Notes: a model not told the origin generated them from the sequence alone. 19,110 bases of DNA from Stephanodiscus triporus (GCA_036939755.1 JALLAZ010000230.1:1-19110), one strand, 5' to 3'. Numbered from the stretch's first letter, positions 1 to 9,421 are shown. Made by a program: numbers and translations.

Positions 1-596
1 TGTGGCCCCCATTTTCTTAAAACGGTCGCATCAATCTCAAATTTGATTTTATCTAGTTTGCTAATTATGATAGATTTAGTGTCTGTTGTTTAATCCCCGG
101 TGGTGCTTAAACCCCTGTCAATGGTACTTATAACTCATGTATATTGTAAAGGAGAGAGAATAACGAATAATTGGCTAAGAGTTGAGGGTTGTGGACAGTC
201 CGCATGTTTATTTATAAAGCCCTGGATACAGTCATAAGCCAGAAAAGACTCAGCTGTTAAGCTGTCATGTCAGCTATTGTAGCTGTGACAATGACCAATG
301 ATAATACCCTTGAGGCAATAGAGCTATGCAACATGAGTGATGACAGTGGCTCCTAAAATATTGTGTTCAAGCGACAATGTTGTTCACAACACGTAGATCA
401 CTGCATATTGGCAAATGGCTCCTAGTTCTCTTCACAAGAAGCACATGCACTCTGAAGATTCAGCTTCGAAATACAATAATGACTTGGTCCAATCATATGC
501 TAATGTTTCTTACAAAAGATTACTAATTAAAAGGAACAAAATGAACGAAACATTCACTGCCGCCCAAAAATCGGGAGGACCCGACGGATAAAGTCA
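1..596. other. Intergenic stretch, no recognised gene
   Basis: AT-rich sequence with no convincing coding signal on either strand. It contains a short imperfect inverted, AGCTGT-rich patch around 250-295 and one 58-codon open frame (415-591) that looks like chance. The right part is the expected 3' flank of the minus-strand gene ending at 597. Confidence 0.6.
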
Positions 597-1586
597 TCAA
601 GCCATGGCCGTGGAATTATCGCCCGACGCGAGGCCATCCGCCGCAACCGCGTACTTCGACCCTTTCATTATGCGGTAATTCATCTCCCTCTCCCGCCGGC
701 TCGGCAATCTCCCCCCCGACGGCCTACCCGACGCCAAGAGCGCTCCGTCGTCGTCGACCAAAACGAACGTGTCGTACCCGTCGTTCGGGACCCAAACGAG
801 CTTGAAGGCGATCCTCGAACGGAATTGGACGTGAGCGACGTCCCTCGGCGGATCGGACGCGCAGCCGATGGCGCACGTGCTCCAGGACCCCCCCGGCCCT
901 AGGTCGGGAATCGAGGCGATGCGAACACCCGGTCCGAGCCTGTTCCCGACGGCGATGCCCTTCACCGATCCGTCGTTGAGATTGTCCGAAACCTCGTCGT
1001 TCATCGTGGTCAGGTCGACGTGATTGTAATCGTTGAAGGAGTGTCCGGTGTAACCCATCCCGGGCGAAACGTCGGGGAGGTCTCGCAGTCCTCCAGCCCA
1101 AAGAAGCCGTCGACGGACGGATTCCCACTCCCCGTCCAGGGTCCCGTCCGATGCGAGGATTGCTACGCGCTCCCGGACCGATCGCAGGCGTCGCACGGCC
1201 GTTCCGGGATACTCGGCGTCGTACAGCTCCGACAGGGGGGGGATGTCGGCCATTATCGATGGCGAGGTTGACGACGTGGCGTTGCACTCGCCGGGCAGCT
1301 CGTCGGTGTCGAATTCCGCTTGTTGATCGACTTCTCTATCGTTGCCTTCCGCCGCGGCTGCGAAGATGGCGGCGGAGGACGACGTCCCGCGGGGGTCGGT
1401 TCGATGCGCGACGCCGAGCAGGGCCAGGCAGAGGAGGGAGGACGACGATGGCCAGCTAGATGTATGATGACGATGACGACGGGACAGGAGGAAGGACGAG
1501 GCCGGTCGCGCCAGTGACGGGGTTGAGAGTAGTTGAGACGACGACGCGGTGGTGAGGAAGGTTGTCGTGATCCGTAGCAGGCGCAT
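597..1586 (-). CDS. Hypothetical protein with N-terminal targeting-like region (329 aa)
   Basis: An uninterrupted frame starts at a true ATG (complement of 1584-1586) and ends in TGA. I do not recognise the family. Residues 1-60 are Ser/Thr/Arg/Leu-rich, almost free of acidic residues, with a hydrophobic patch (SSSLLCLALLGVA) near residues 48-60. This suggests an organelle presequence or a signal/transit peptide. About residues 65-110 are low-complexity. From about residue 112 to 310 the protein looks folded, with Trp/Gly-rich blocks such as GPGGSWSTCAIGCASDPPRD, then beta-strand-like FKLVWVPNDGYDTFVLVDDD. That region resembles a small beta-rich domain of unknown role. The gene is strikingly GC-rich with C/G third positions, unlike its neighbours, and is transcribed away from the 2035-5494 gene. 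Gene confidence is fair; the function is unknown. Confidence 0.7.
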   Translation of the reverse strand: MRLLRITTTFLTTASSSQLLSTPSLARPASSFLLSRRHRHHTSSWPSSSSLLCLALLGVAHRTDPRGTSSSAAIFAAAAEGNDREVDQQAEFDTDELPGECNATSSTSPSIMADIPPLSELYDAEYPGTAVRRLRSVRERVAILASDGTLDGEWESVRRRLLWAGGLRDLPDVSPGMGYTGHSFNDYNHVDLTTMNDEVSDNLNDGSVKGIAVGNRLGPGVRIASIPDLGPGGSWSTCAIGCASDPPRDVAHVQFRSRIAFKLVWVPNDGYDTFVLVDDDGALLASGRPSGGRLPSRREREMNYRIMKGSKYAVAADGLASGDNSTAMA

Positions 1587-2034
1587 CTCTATTTTCTACC
1601 GAACCCAGCACAAGCAGGAGGAAGCGCTGCACGTGGCTGGGTTGTTTGACTCGCTAAAATAATACTATGTCGCGTGTTTCAATTATGTCACGTGTTAAGC
1701 GATAAAATATTATCGTAATAAGAGTCGAGTCCTTTTATTTTTTTTTTGCGAAAAAGCATGGGTCAGGCATGAGCCGAGCCGCGCCGCTATGAAGGCATCC
1801 GACAACGCCAATGACGACACCATCCCAGGCAAGGCTGGTTCAGCTCTTCAAAGCCCGAGAAAATACCGCAGACGGTAGCGTCGTCGTTCATGGAAATGGC
1901 ACTCAGTTCTTCCCCCCAATTCAACGTTCCCCACGAAGACTGTCGTTGCGACGAGGGTATCGATCGACTCTTTGCGCAATAACAACAATATAATCGGACA
2001 GAGCAAAATCGGTCCCAGAGGCTTGACTAAGAGC
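1587..2034. promoter_or_regulatory. Divergent intergenic region with paired CGTGT boxes
   Basis: This gap separates divergently transcribed genes and should hold both promoters and 5' UTRs. A 13-nt motif occurs twice in direct orientation 18 bp apart: TATGTCGCGTGTT at 1666 and TATGTCACGTGTT at 1684. The second contains the palindromic E-box/G-box core CACGTG, and a further ACGTGG lies near 1630. Such cores bind bHLH and bZIP factors in many eukaryotes; regulation here is inference. A T-rich run lies at about 1735-1747. An ATG at 1811 opens 60 codons and may be an upstream exon of the next gene. Confidence 0.35.
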
Positions 2035-5000
2035 ATGAAGAAGATTGGCAGAGACTACCATTTCATTCCCATGATGGGGAACAAACGTAACAACAGCGAC
2101 AGCGACGACAGCGACCCCGAGAGCGACAATCCTTACGATGCCAATTTCTTACTAGACAATAAATCGACGAAGGAGAGCGACATCTCAGATTGCTGGAATA
2201 ATTTATCTGACAGTGAGATTCTTAGGGATATCTTCACGTCAAGTGCACCGTTAAACAATGGTCCCGGGACAAATTCCAATAAACAAAGTATAGCAAAGAA
2301 ATACAACGAGTACGAAGGGGGGAATGACCAGATGGTGTCGAATGTTACAGGACCATTGCATATGGATAACAAAGGGACGGTCAATACTGATTCTGATGAT
2401 GATATTGGATTAAGAAAACGCAATGGCGAAGAGCAACCGTTCGCCTCTCGTCTGGGCCTGAGGATATGGCGACAATATCAGGGTCGGCTAGAGTTACAAC
2501 CACAAGGAGAGGGCATACACTCAAATCGGCCCGCGGAGCGTCGGCTATTTTCCGCGAGTTCACTGTTGCCATTGCCGCCAGATTTTTTACGACTCCCCCC
2601 ATCAATTATACAAATTCGATGCCCCTCATCCAATAGAATAGAGTGGGCAACTATCAAGGAGCTAGAACGTCGGGCAATGCAACATCACTTGGACGTTGAG
2701 GTTACTGATAATAAGTTGATGACAGGCAAACATGACCCGTCATCTTTTCTTACTGCAGAATGCTTCACTCGGTTGATAGAACGGGATCCACATGTAGGAC
2801 TGGGAATGACCTTGCGTGAATGTGACGGATGTACTTACATACATGAACTGCTGCGACGAGATGGCTCTCTGTTAGATGAAGGTGGGAATAAACATGTCAA
2901 TGATGCCGGTCCGGCATCTCTGGCTGGTTTACTCCCAGGGGATCGTTTGCTGGGCTTGAATGGACAGCCATTCCGTAAGGGGAGATTGGCGACTGATGGC
3001 AGGATTGATCTGCCACAAGCCCAAGTATCGTCAGATGAATTATTGAAGAGCGTTGGCGATGCAATTCGTAATTCAATAAGCCCGATGGCACTGCACATTC
3101 AGAGGTTGCCAACAACCCGCAGAAAAAGGATTGTTACTTTGTTAGCTCAGGAATCCAGACTAGAGAAAGAATTGGCGACTAAGGTTAACTCCAGCCATCC
3201 GCCCGATCATAGCAAGTCTCTTCACGCACATGAACAAATGATTCATGAAACGAAAACAACCACAGTAATCAGACCCAGAGGCTCAATCATCCACCCATTT
3301 GCCAGAGCATTGTCAGATCGGAATATAATAAAGAAGGGACAAGAGGAAGTAATGGTGACTAAACAATTGAGAATCTTTACCGACCGCACACGACAGTGGG
3401 AATCGAAATTGTCCTTTCGGCTCCGTTACAGTGACTTCGCGCTGCGCCCCGTTCTGGATGCAAGAGATGTGGAGCATTCGTACTACGCATCCTTTCTAAC
3501 AGACGATGCGGAATGTCCGCCGTTCTTCGATTACAAATTTAGCAAAAGTATCAGGTTGTACGCACCGTCCACGCCACTAATTCAAGATTGGAGATTATCC
3601 CATCCTGATGGGCACATGATATCGCCCGCAGCGCGAGTCAATCGGAAATTCCCCAAGGAGACAGCGATAATGGCCGATCTGTATGCTGGATTAGATGACG
3701 ACGATGCAGACATGCAGGATATACTTTTGGGGGGCATGCGCAATGATGCCAACGGCGACGGGGCCACTTACCCTACCTCTATGTCGCGAACAATAAATGA
3801 CAAGACTGATATATTTGTCCCTCTTGTGGGCGTTCGTAAGGCGTTATGTGTAAGACTGTTGAACAGCTTTTTGGACAATAGGAATCGCACTGCGTTCACA
3901 ATATGGTGCTACGATGTTGAAAGTGGGAGGGAGTGGTATGCGCCAGTCAGGTACTACAATGATTTTAAGGACCTTCGCGCGGCTCTGATAAATGTTGATA
4001 AAACCATCGCGGATATACCTTTTCCCTCCTTGGGTTGGAACTTAGGCTTTTCAAATGAGGCTAAAGAATCCGCCAAAACCAAAGATGCGCGGCGCAACCA
4101 ACTGGAGATTTTTCTCAGGAGAGTCTTTGCGGGCGTGTATCGTGGACGACTTCACCCCTATATAGCAGAGGTTGCAGTTCATTTACAAACTTTTGTCGGC
4201 TGTGACACAGTCCTTGGTGAAGGGGGTGAATGCAGCTTGTCAAAGCAAGTTGCAATTTCTGAGTCGTCTTATGGCAAACGAACACCCGATCCGAAATCCG
4301 AACCTGGCAACAATGCACGGATGCACTTAAAGCGCTCTATTATGCGCTATGTGTATAGGCTTTTCTTGCTACCGTCAGTCGAAGAATTAGTTTCCCGTTT
4401 TGTTGACGCTGCAAGGGACAAAGTCATGAGTGAAGTACATACAACACGTCACCCTCGTCAATTTTATGTGGACAAAGACGAAGCATCGAAAGATGTGGGC
4501 AAGATACGCGACTTTATTGATCAAGTGCAGGAGCTTATTCTTGAAGGATGCCGTGACGACTTTATATCCTTGTCTGAACGTCGTGAATTTTCAGCTCTTG
4601 TTGATGACGATGATAACTCAATTAGAGATGATTTGTTTCGAGAGGCCGTAAGGGAACAAGCTGAACTTGAGATTTACGTTCCTCTGAGAAGCACAATATC
4701 TAAATATCTCGTATATTCGTGGTTTAATGAAGACATGGAAATGAAGCATAAAATGAAGGTGAGTTAGCGTCAACGAACATAGTCTGACCGTTTTGCATTA
4801 GATATGCCACTCATCTGTATCGCTTCGTCGGGAAGGCTTTGTCAGATAAACCTCAGTCCTATTTCAGAATCCCGAAAGAGAATCGGAGCCGCTCGGAATG
4901 GAAATCAGTTTCAACAATCCTTGAGGAAGGAGTGGGACGGAGCACGCTTCCTTGTATTAAACTTCGTGCTGTCGTTGATGCAGCGAAAGAAATCAGTCAG

Positions 5001-5494
5001 CTAGAAAGCGAAGAGCGAAGCGTTTTCCCCGACTCTACATTTTTTGATGGCACGGTTGTCACCGAAGTAAAAGCACTTGGTGCTGATGATTTTTTGTACG
5101 TTGCAATATTTTTACAACATCTTGTGTTCATCTTTGGCACAGCTCATCACCAACGCTCCATTGTCCTATTTCATTTGATACCCACACCAAATAGGCCAAT
5201 CTTCATATTTGCATTCGTCAGAGCGAAAATTGAGCGTCCATACGCAGTTTGTACGTTGCAGAATATCTTTACTACATTTCACTCACATCATTTGACACAG
5301 CTCATCACAATTGCTACCTTTTCCTCTTGCATTTGATACCCACAGGCGAGCTGTTGTCTCTCATGTGTGATCCATCCAAAATGAATGGTGAAGTTGGATA
5401 CTATCTCGCATCCTTCCACGCTGCTCTAACTCACATTCATGAACTCGACTTGACGGAGGCAGACAATGACCTCTCGTTCATTTTTGACACCTAA
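2035..5494 (+). CDS. PDZ-PX-VPS9 domain protein, probable Rab5-family guanine nucleotide exchange factor
   Basis: I read join(2035..4758, 4836..5095, 5195..5250, 5346..5494), 1062 aa. The N-terminus is acidic and disordered. Residues about 250-357 form a PDZ-like domain (PASLAGLLPGDRLLGLNGQ). Residues about 592-724 form a PX-like domain (RYYNDFKDLRAAL, RRNQLEIFLRRVF) that would bind phosphoinositides on endosomes. The C-terminal third is a VPS9 domain: the exon 2/3 join creates GADDFLPIFIFAFVRAKI, and exon 4 gives DPSKMNGEVGYYLASFHAAL. VPS9 domains load GTP onto Rab5-type GTPases. The family's Asp-Phe-x-Pro and Gly-Tyr-Tyr landmarks are present; the residue after YYL is Ala where Rabex-5 has Thr, from memory. 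The start is uncertain. 2035 is the first in-frame ATG, but the frame is open from 1879, and an exon from ATG 1811 spliced to about 2019-2021 is possible. Confidence 0.82.
4759..4835 (+). other. Intron 1 of the VPS9 gene (77 nt)
   Basis: The donor is GTGAGT and the acceptor is GGAAG|GCT, phase 0. An acceptor at 4801 (GCATTAG) looks better as a splice site but leaves the frame one nucleotide out, whereas 4835 joins KHKMK to ALSDKPQSYF cleanly. The intron contains an in-frame TAG just after the donor. Confidence 0.7.
5096..5194 (+). other. Intron 2 of the VPS9 gene (99 nt), related to intron 3
   Basis: The donor is GTACGT and the acceptor is AAATAG|GCC, phase 2. Removing it restores the VPS9 landmark DDFLPIF. 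It has no in-frame stop and its length is a multiple of three, so retention would insert 33 residues into the domain. It shares its first 10 nt and two long blocks with intron 3. Confidence 0.85.
5251..5345 (+). other. Intron 3 of the VPS9 gene (95 nt), related to intron 2
   Basis: The donor is GTACGT and the acceptor is CCACAG|GCG, phase 1. Splicing joins RPYAV to C-ELLSLMCDPSKM, continuing the VPS9 domain to its stop at 5492-5494. It separates from intron 2 by a 56-nt exon only. Confidence 0.85.
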
Positions 5495-5834
5495 CCTCCC
5501 TATCTGTTGCCAATTGAGATTTCAAGTTTCATTTTCGTCTCGCTCTCAAAAGTTTAATACTACTACTTAGCCACATTTAAATTTTTCCTCTGCCTTCCCC
5601 ACTCTCTCACTACTCGATCTGTGCCAAACAACGAAGCAACTTCGAATCCAAACGTGTTCCTGATTCGTGATCCAGAGAAAAAAGGTGCACCCCAACGGGA
5701 TGGATCACTGGTGGCCCATCACGGAATCCTACATCAAGAATTTCTTCAACAGGTTTCCAATGTGTTGGCTATTGTGATGGGGATAGAAAATTGTCTGAAA
5801 CGGTGAATAGTTTGGACCTCAGGGCCGAGTGCCG
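5495..5834 (+). other. 3' flank of the VPS9 gene with an unassigned coding-like fragment
   Basis: After the stop comes a pyrimidine-rich stretch (5500-5610). One plus frame at about 5660-5770 reads smoothly (HPNGMDHWWPITESYIKN and onwards), then meets stops near 5772-5780. A second overlapping frame stays open 5621-5806. I recognise neither. They may be further exon debris belonging with the MCM8-like relic that follows. Confidence 0.3.
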
Positions 5835-6349
5835 CTGCAGTGTCGCCTCGCATGGGTGACCGAGTTCCAGAAGCAGCCTCTGCCTTTGCAGCAAGTCAAA
5901 GACTACATAGCCTACGCTCAAGGGAAAATGACGGATGCTGCCGCTATGGTTTTGAGTGATACTTCATGAAACTCCGGTACATAAGCAGATCGTTGTCCAT
6001 TCTCAGCCTGTCAAGATCCAGGGAAATTCAATGTCCCTGTTGCCCGCCACATTATAGACATTCTTAGGGCATCGAAAACAAACGAGATTATGTTCCTACC
6101 ACCACCCGTCAACTCGAAGCCCTCAATTGCCTTTCACAAGCATGGGCCAAGGCATGCCTGCACCCATATGTCCTTCAAGATGCCAAGGATGTCATAGAGC
6201 TTATGATAGAGAGTGTGGGGCAGGTTCACACAGACGAGGTTGGTAACAATGATAAGTCACAAGGCGGCGCTTAAGGGAAGAGTAAGCAACGCAGAGCCTT
6301 TCTGGAGGCAATGCACACATTGGGGCAGGCACAGTTTGACTATTCTTAA
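5835..6349 (+). pseudogene. MCM8: MCM8-like helicase, C-terminal fragment, broken
   Basis: The recognisable pieces are, in order: KQPLPLQQVKDYIAYAQ and MTDAAAMVL (from 5835); YFMKLR in another frame (5960); TTTRQLEALNCLSQAWAKAC with DAKDVIELMIES (6098 onward); and VHTDEVGNNDKSQGGA. In intact MCM8 these form the end of the AAA+ region and its helical extension (compare YIGYAR, TTRQLESLIRLTEARA, DAEDIVEIM and YSDEFGN in animal MCM8, from memory). MCM8 works with MCM9 in homologous recombination. The N-terminal, Walker A and Walker B parts are absent. Lesions visible are a one-base frameshift at about 5960, a TGA at 5967-5969, a short deletion after YIAYAQ, a divergent stretch 5981-6088, and a TAA at 6272-6274. 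The same frame then runs on to 6349 (GKSKQRRAFLEAM). Introns could explain part of this, but not the mid-domain TAA. Confidence 0.65.
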
Positions 6350-6868
6350 GTAATACATATCTCAGCCAAAAAGCTATCACAACATATCCCTGAATCACAA
6401 AGCAAAGAGAGTGACGACAGTACTGTGGAATTTCAACGTCCCTTACTCAAGATAAAATGAGTCCTTCCTCTCCTTCCTTACCATCATAGGAGTTGTCATT
6501 GCTGTTGATTTTGTGTCTTCTACTTACAATCCCTCATTGGCATGGCATAGTACGTGCTCGAAGGATGCCATCTCGTCGTTGGCGCAACGCGGCACGAAGT
6601 CCATGGGGCAGTGCAGGTTGATGTTTACAACACGGCGCGTTTCAGTGCCATGACTTTTAGGTACATTACTTTTGTATAGTTGATATTGATTGGACTCCGT
6701 TTTGGGTAGAATGTAAAACTTATGAGATTATTTGCGATATCCGCATATGAACCTGTCGCAGCTACTGAGTGGGGACCCTGTCACTACAGTTGCCGCTGAA
6801 TCTCCTAACGTTGGCATTTCTGTTTTCATCATCGTCGTTGTTAGTTGGAGTCCTTGAATTGTTGATGG
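6350..6868 (+). other. Gene-poor stretch with one coding-like fragment
   Basis: Nothing complete is visible. A plus-strand frame at 6551-6680 follows a possible acceptor (GGCATAG) and reads VLEGCHLVVGATRHEVHGAV and on to ARFSAMTFRYITFV before a stop. It has coherent composition but I cannot name it. The remainder is AT-rich without signal. Confidence 0.25.
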
Positions 6869-6939
6869 CACAAATTGCAGTCACTGTGGCAATGCCAGCA
6901 TTGAAATTGCTGTTTTTGCCCGTCTCTGTCTCAATGCCG

Positions 6940-7222
6940 GCAACGCCAGCAATGCCATCACCATTTCCCTCCTCGCCACCCTCAATGTGGACTTCAAATA
7001 AGAGTTAAATGCACACACTTCTATCTCAGCGTGGTAAGTAATGCTGCTTCCCTCTATATGGACTACATTGACTGCAATGGCATCGCTGTTACCCCCCTCC
7101 CCAACCTCTATGTAAGTTAAGAATGTCTCGTTGACGATCTCACCAGAAGAGTTAAATGCACACACTTCTACCTCAGCGCAGTAAGTAATGCTGCTTCCAT
7201 CTATATTATGGACTTTGATCAC
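6940..7222 (-). repeat. Degenerate tandem duplication, about 147-bp period, with minus-strand coding memory
   Basis: Two consecutive units are visible on the plus strand. The most conserved part starts AGAGTTAAATGCACACACTT at 7001 and again at 7148 and runs about 60 nt with a handful of differences. The flanking parts (GCAATGCCATC at about 6949, GCAATGGCATC at about 7074) also correspond. On the minus strand the units read GSSITYCAEVEVCAFNS and GSSITYHAEIEVCAFNS in one open frame (6881-7222), with TYIEVGEGGNSDAIAV between. This looks like part of a repeat-containing protein whose other parts are lost. I cannot assign a family. Confidence 0.6.
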
Positions 7223-8158
7223 TCAAACTACATCAACAGGAGATGATGCGGAGGCCATCTCACCACAAAAAATGTCAAAGGGAGATAAGGTGGTTGACAT
7301 TTTATTCAAGTGAAGGGTTTTTTGTTTGCAACAACAAAAATGAGTGTTTTTTTTTTAATTTCACAACAAAAAAGAAAGGTAGGCACATGTGTTGGACTTG
7401 TTATGTGGGTCACGTTTTGATGATGGGGGAGTCATGAGACTATTTTCTTTGATAGATCATAGGAATTCCCGCTTGTTTACCGACACATCCATATAACAAG
7501 GAATTCATATACTAAGGTAAGTACCTACTACCACAAAGATAAAACAGAGGGGCTAGACGATGGGGGAAGACGACGATGGGAATGACAGGGGAGAAGGACA
7601 ACAGAGTCACCGGCAGCAGCATGGCAGAGGAGGAGGAACCCAAGGAGGATTGTGACAATTACAGTGGTGGGCACTGTTGTGGGCAAGGTAATGGTGGGAA
7701 GACCGGGAATGATGAAGTTGATGAGGCATCAACACAACAATCTAAAAATTTAACTTTCAAGCTGGGCACAGTGGTTTCAAAATAGCTCCCACTAGCACTA
7801 GATTTCCTGTCGGAGGAGAGTCATTGGCTCATTGCCAAAAAAGTGCTGGGCGGGGAAGAGTAACACCACCTACGATGACCACCACTGGACCTAATTGATT
7901 GCCATTGGGCATCTTGACTGACAGCATTTGCCCAACGTCGGTGGTCAGGACATTCAAATACCATCGAGAAGCTGAGCCCAGAGCTAATAAAAAAAATGAC
8001 TAGAACTATGGCCTCCAAATGCTTTTCAATCTCAGGAATGATCAGCTGAAGAACAAACAGTATTGTCATGATTGTTATCCTCAGGCTCATCCACCTTCTA
8101 CCACAGCCACCACCACTGTACCTCCTCCTCCTTCGGCCACAGCACCCGCCACCGTGTG
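7223..8158. other. Gene-poor, low-complexity stretch
   Basis: It holds homopolymer A/T runs (7316-7376) and a purine-rich acidic/Gly-rich open frame (7576-7785, 69 codons, MAEEEEPKEDC). The plus frame that contains this ORF continues past its stop with short coding-like pieces (LALDFLSEESHWLIAKKVL at about 7795-7850) broken by several stops. A pyrimidine-rich TCCACC/CCTCC run lies at 8090-8155. Probably the decayed upstream part of the element or gene at 8159-9695. No product can be named. Confidence 0.3.
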
Positions 8159-8712
8159 ATGGAAGGACTAAAGAATGAAATCAAATATCTTAAAAAGAAA
8201 CTGATGCCAGATAATCTTATTCATGATTATCAGACTGGCAATCACCCAGATGGGATGATCGACAAAGAGGGTGTTGAGATGAAGAATGCTGCTCTTGATG
8301 GTAGCAATGTATTGCGTGAGCAGTTTGATCGATGCATTGATTCTTTTCTCAACAATGTTTTGACAAAATGACACAGGTGTCATCAATCCTTCAAGAAGCT
8401 GATTAGCAGGATTAACGAGGATGTCAGCTGGACTGATGCTGATTCTTGTTGCAACTTTGCCTATGCCATTATTTGTTGTGCATCAAGAGCATTCATCCCT
8501 CAACCAAAGAGGAAGGACAAAGAGAAGAAAGCAGGCAAGATCATCTCCCGATCCAATGTTTCTACTATTTATTCTTTCTCTTTATTATCTCTGATGATTA
8601 CTACTGATACCAACACTCTATCAGGACTTGATAAAGCGGTAGGCGTGGAGAGGAAACGTAATCTTTGAACGTGCAAATATTATGCGCATGATACATTTTC
8701 GGCAGAGATTTT

Positions 8713-9345
8713 ATGCAAACTTTCCGACATTGCTTCTCGAGGGGACAACCTCATCTCCATCATGAACTTGTGTGCAACGTACAAAGGCTTTTCGTGTGGG
8801 CTTTGAGGAAGACTCTCCAAGATTGCGTCTCCAGGAGGATTGTGTCAATCCTTGACGAAGCTTGGTGGCAGAATGCATCATTCTCGTTTAATGAATCGGC
8901 AGCATTGCATTGGAACTCTAGACCTGCTTGTCCCCTCATTCCTCCTCCAATTGGAAAATACACACATTGCCCAAAGATGATGAGTATTGAAGGCAAAGTG
9001 CAGTCGGCATTGTTCAGTACTGCTTTGAATGCATTTGTTTCTGAAGGAGTAAACTGTTTGCTTCTATTGTTTGCTGGCACATCGTCAGACGTGGATAAAT
9101 ATTTTCTGAATAAAATCCATGTGAATACCGATTCTCCAACGAGCGGGAAGTTTGTCACAGCTCAAGAACTACTCACATTACATGCTTCAACAGTTTCAAG
9201 AGTAGTACAGTTGAAAAGCAATGCAAAGACGTGGTTGATGTTATTAACAATGTATCTGATACTCTTAAGAAGTTTCACGGAGAATCTTGTGGAGTGGACT
9301 CTTTCACCAATAAGATACTCTAGCACCCAAAATTGGCTTTTGTGA
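8713..9345 (+). CDS. Hypothetical ORF, 210 codons, possibly one surviving part of a broken gene
   Basis: It begins with a true ATG and is the longest open frame between 5500 and 10000. Composition is mixed, with a Trp-containing segment (LDEAWWQNASF), a central region that reads like ordinary soluble protein (GKVQSALFSTALNAFVSEG), and a hydrophobic stretch near residues 175-190 (WLMLLTMYLILL). That last part overlaps a more convincing frame C reading and may be out of frame. A 132-codon frame on the opposite strand overlaps it. No domain recognised. Listed because it cannot be excluded as a real small gene. Confidence 0.25.
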   Translation: MQTFRHCFSRGQPHLHHELVCNVQRLFVWALRKTLQDCVSRRIVSILDEAWWQNASFSFNESAALHWNSRPACPLIPPPIGKYTHCPKMMSIEGKVQSALFSTALNAFVSEGVNCLLLLFAGTSSDVDKYFLNKIHVNTDSPTSGKFVTAQELLTLHASTVSRVVQLKSNAKTWLMLLTMYLILLRSFTENLVEWTLSPIRYSSTQNWLL

Positions 9346-9421
9346 TGCCTGATCAGGAAAAGATCAATAAGTTGAAAATTAGTATGCATGCGTCTGTAAA
9401 GGAGGCATGTTATGAGAAGAT

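Noticed and set aside
415..591. 58-codon plus-strand open frame
   Set aside because: Short, no recognisable motif, composition of ordinary AT-rich non-coding DNA, and it overlaps the expected 3' flank of the opposite-strand gene.
724..1287. 187-codon minus-strand frame inside the first gene
   Set aside because: Arg/Gly/Pro-rich shadow frame caused by high GC, overlapping the better 597-1586 frame.
4759..4801. A 43-nt intron 1 using the acceptor GCATTAG
   Set aside because: Good-looking site, but it puts exon 2 out of frame; acceptor 4835 keeps the frame and gives a continuous VPS9 sequence.
8760..9158. 132-codon minus-strand ORF
   Set aside because: Opposite to frames that carry more coding-like text; no motif or family recognised.
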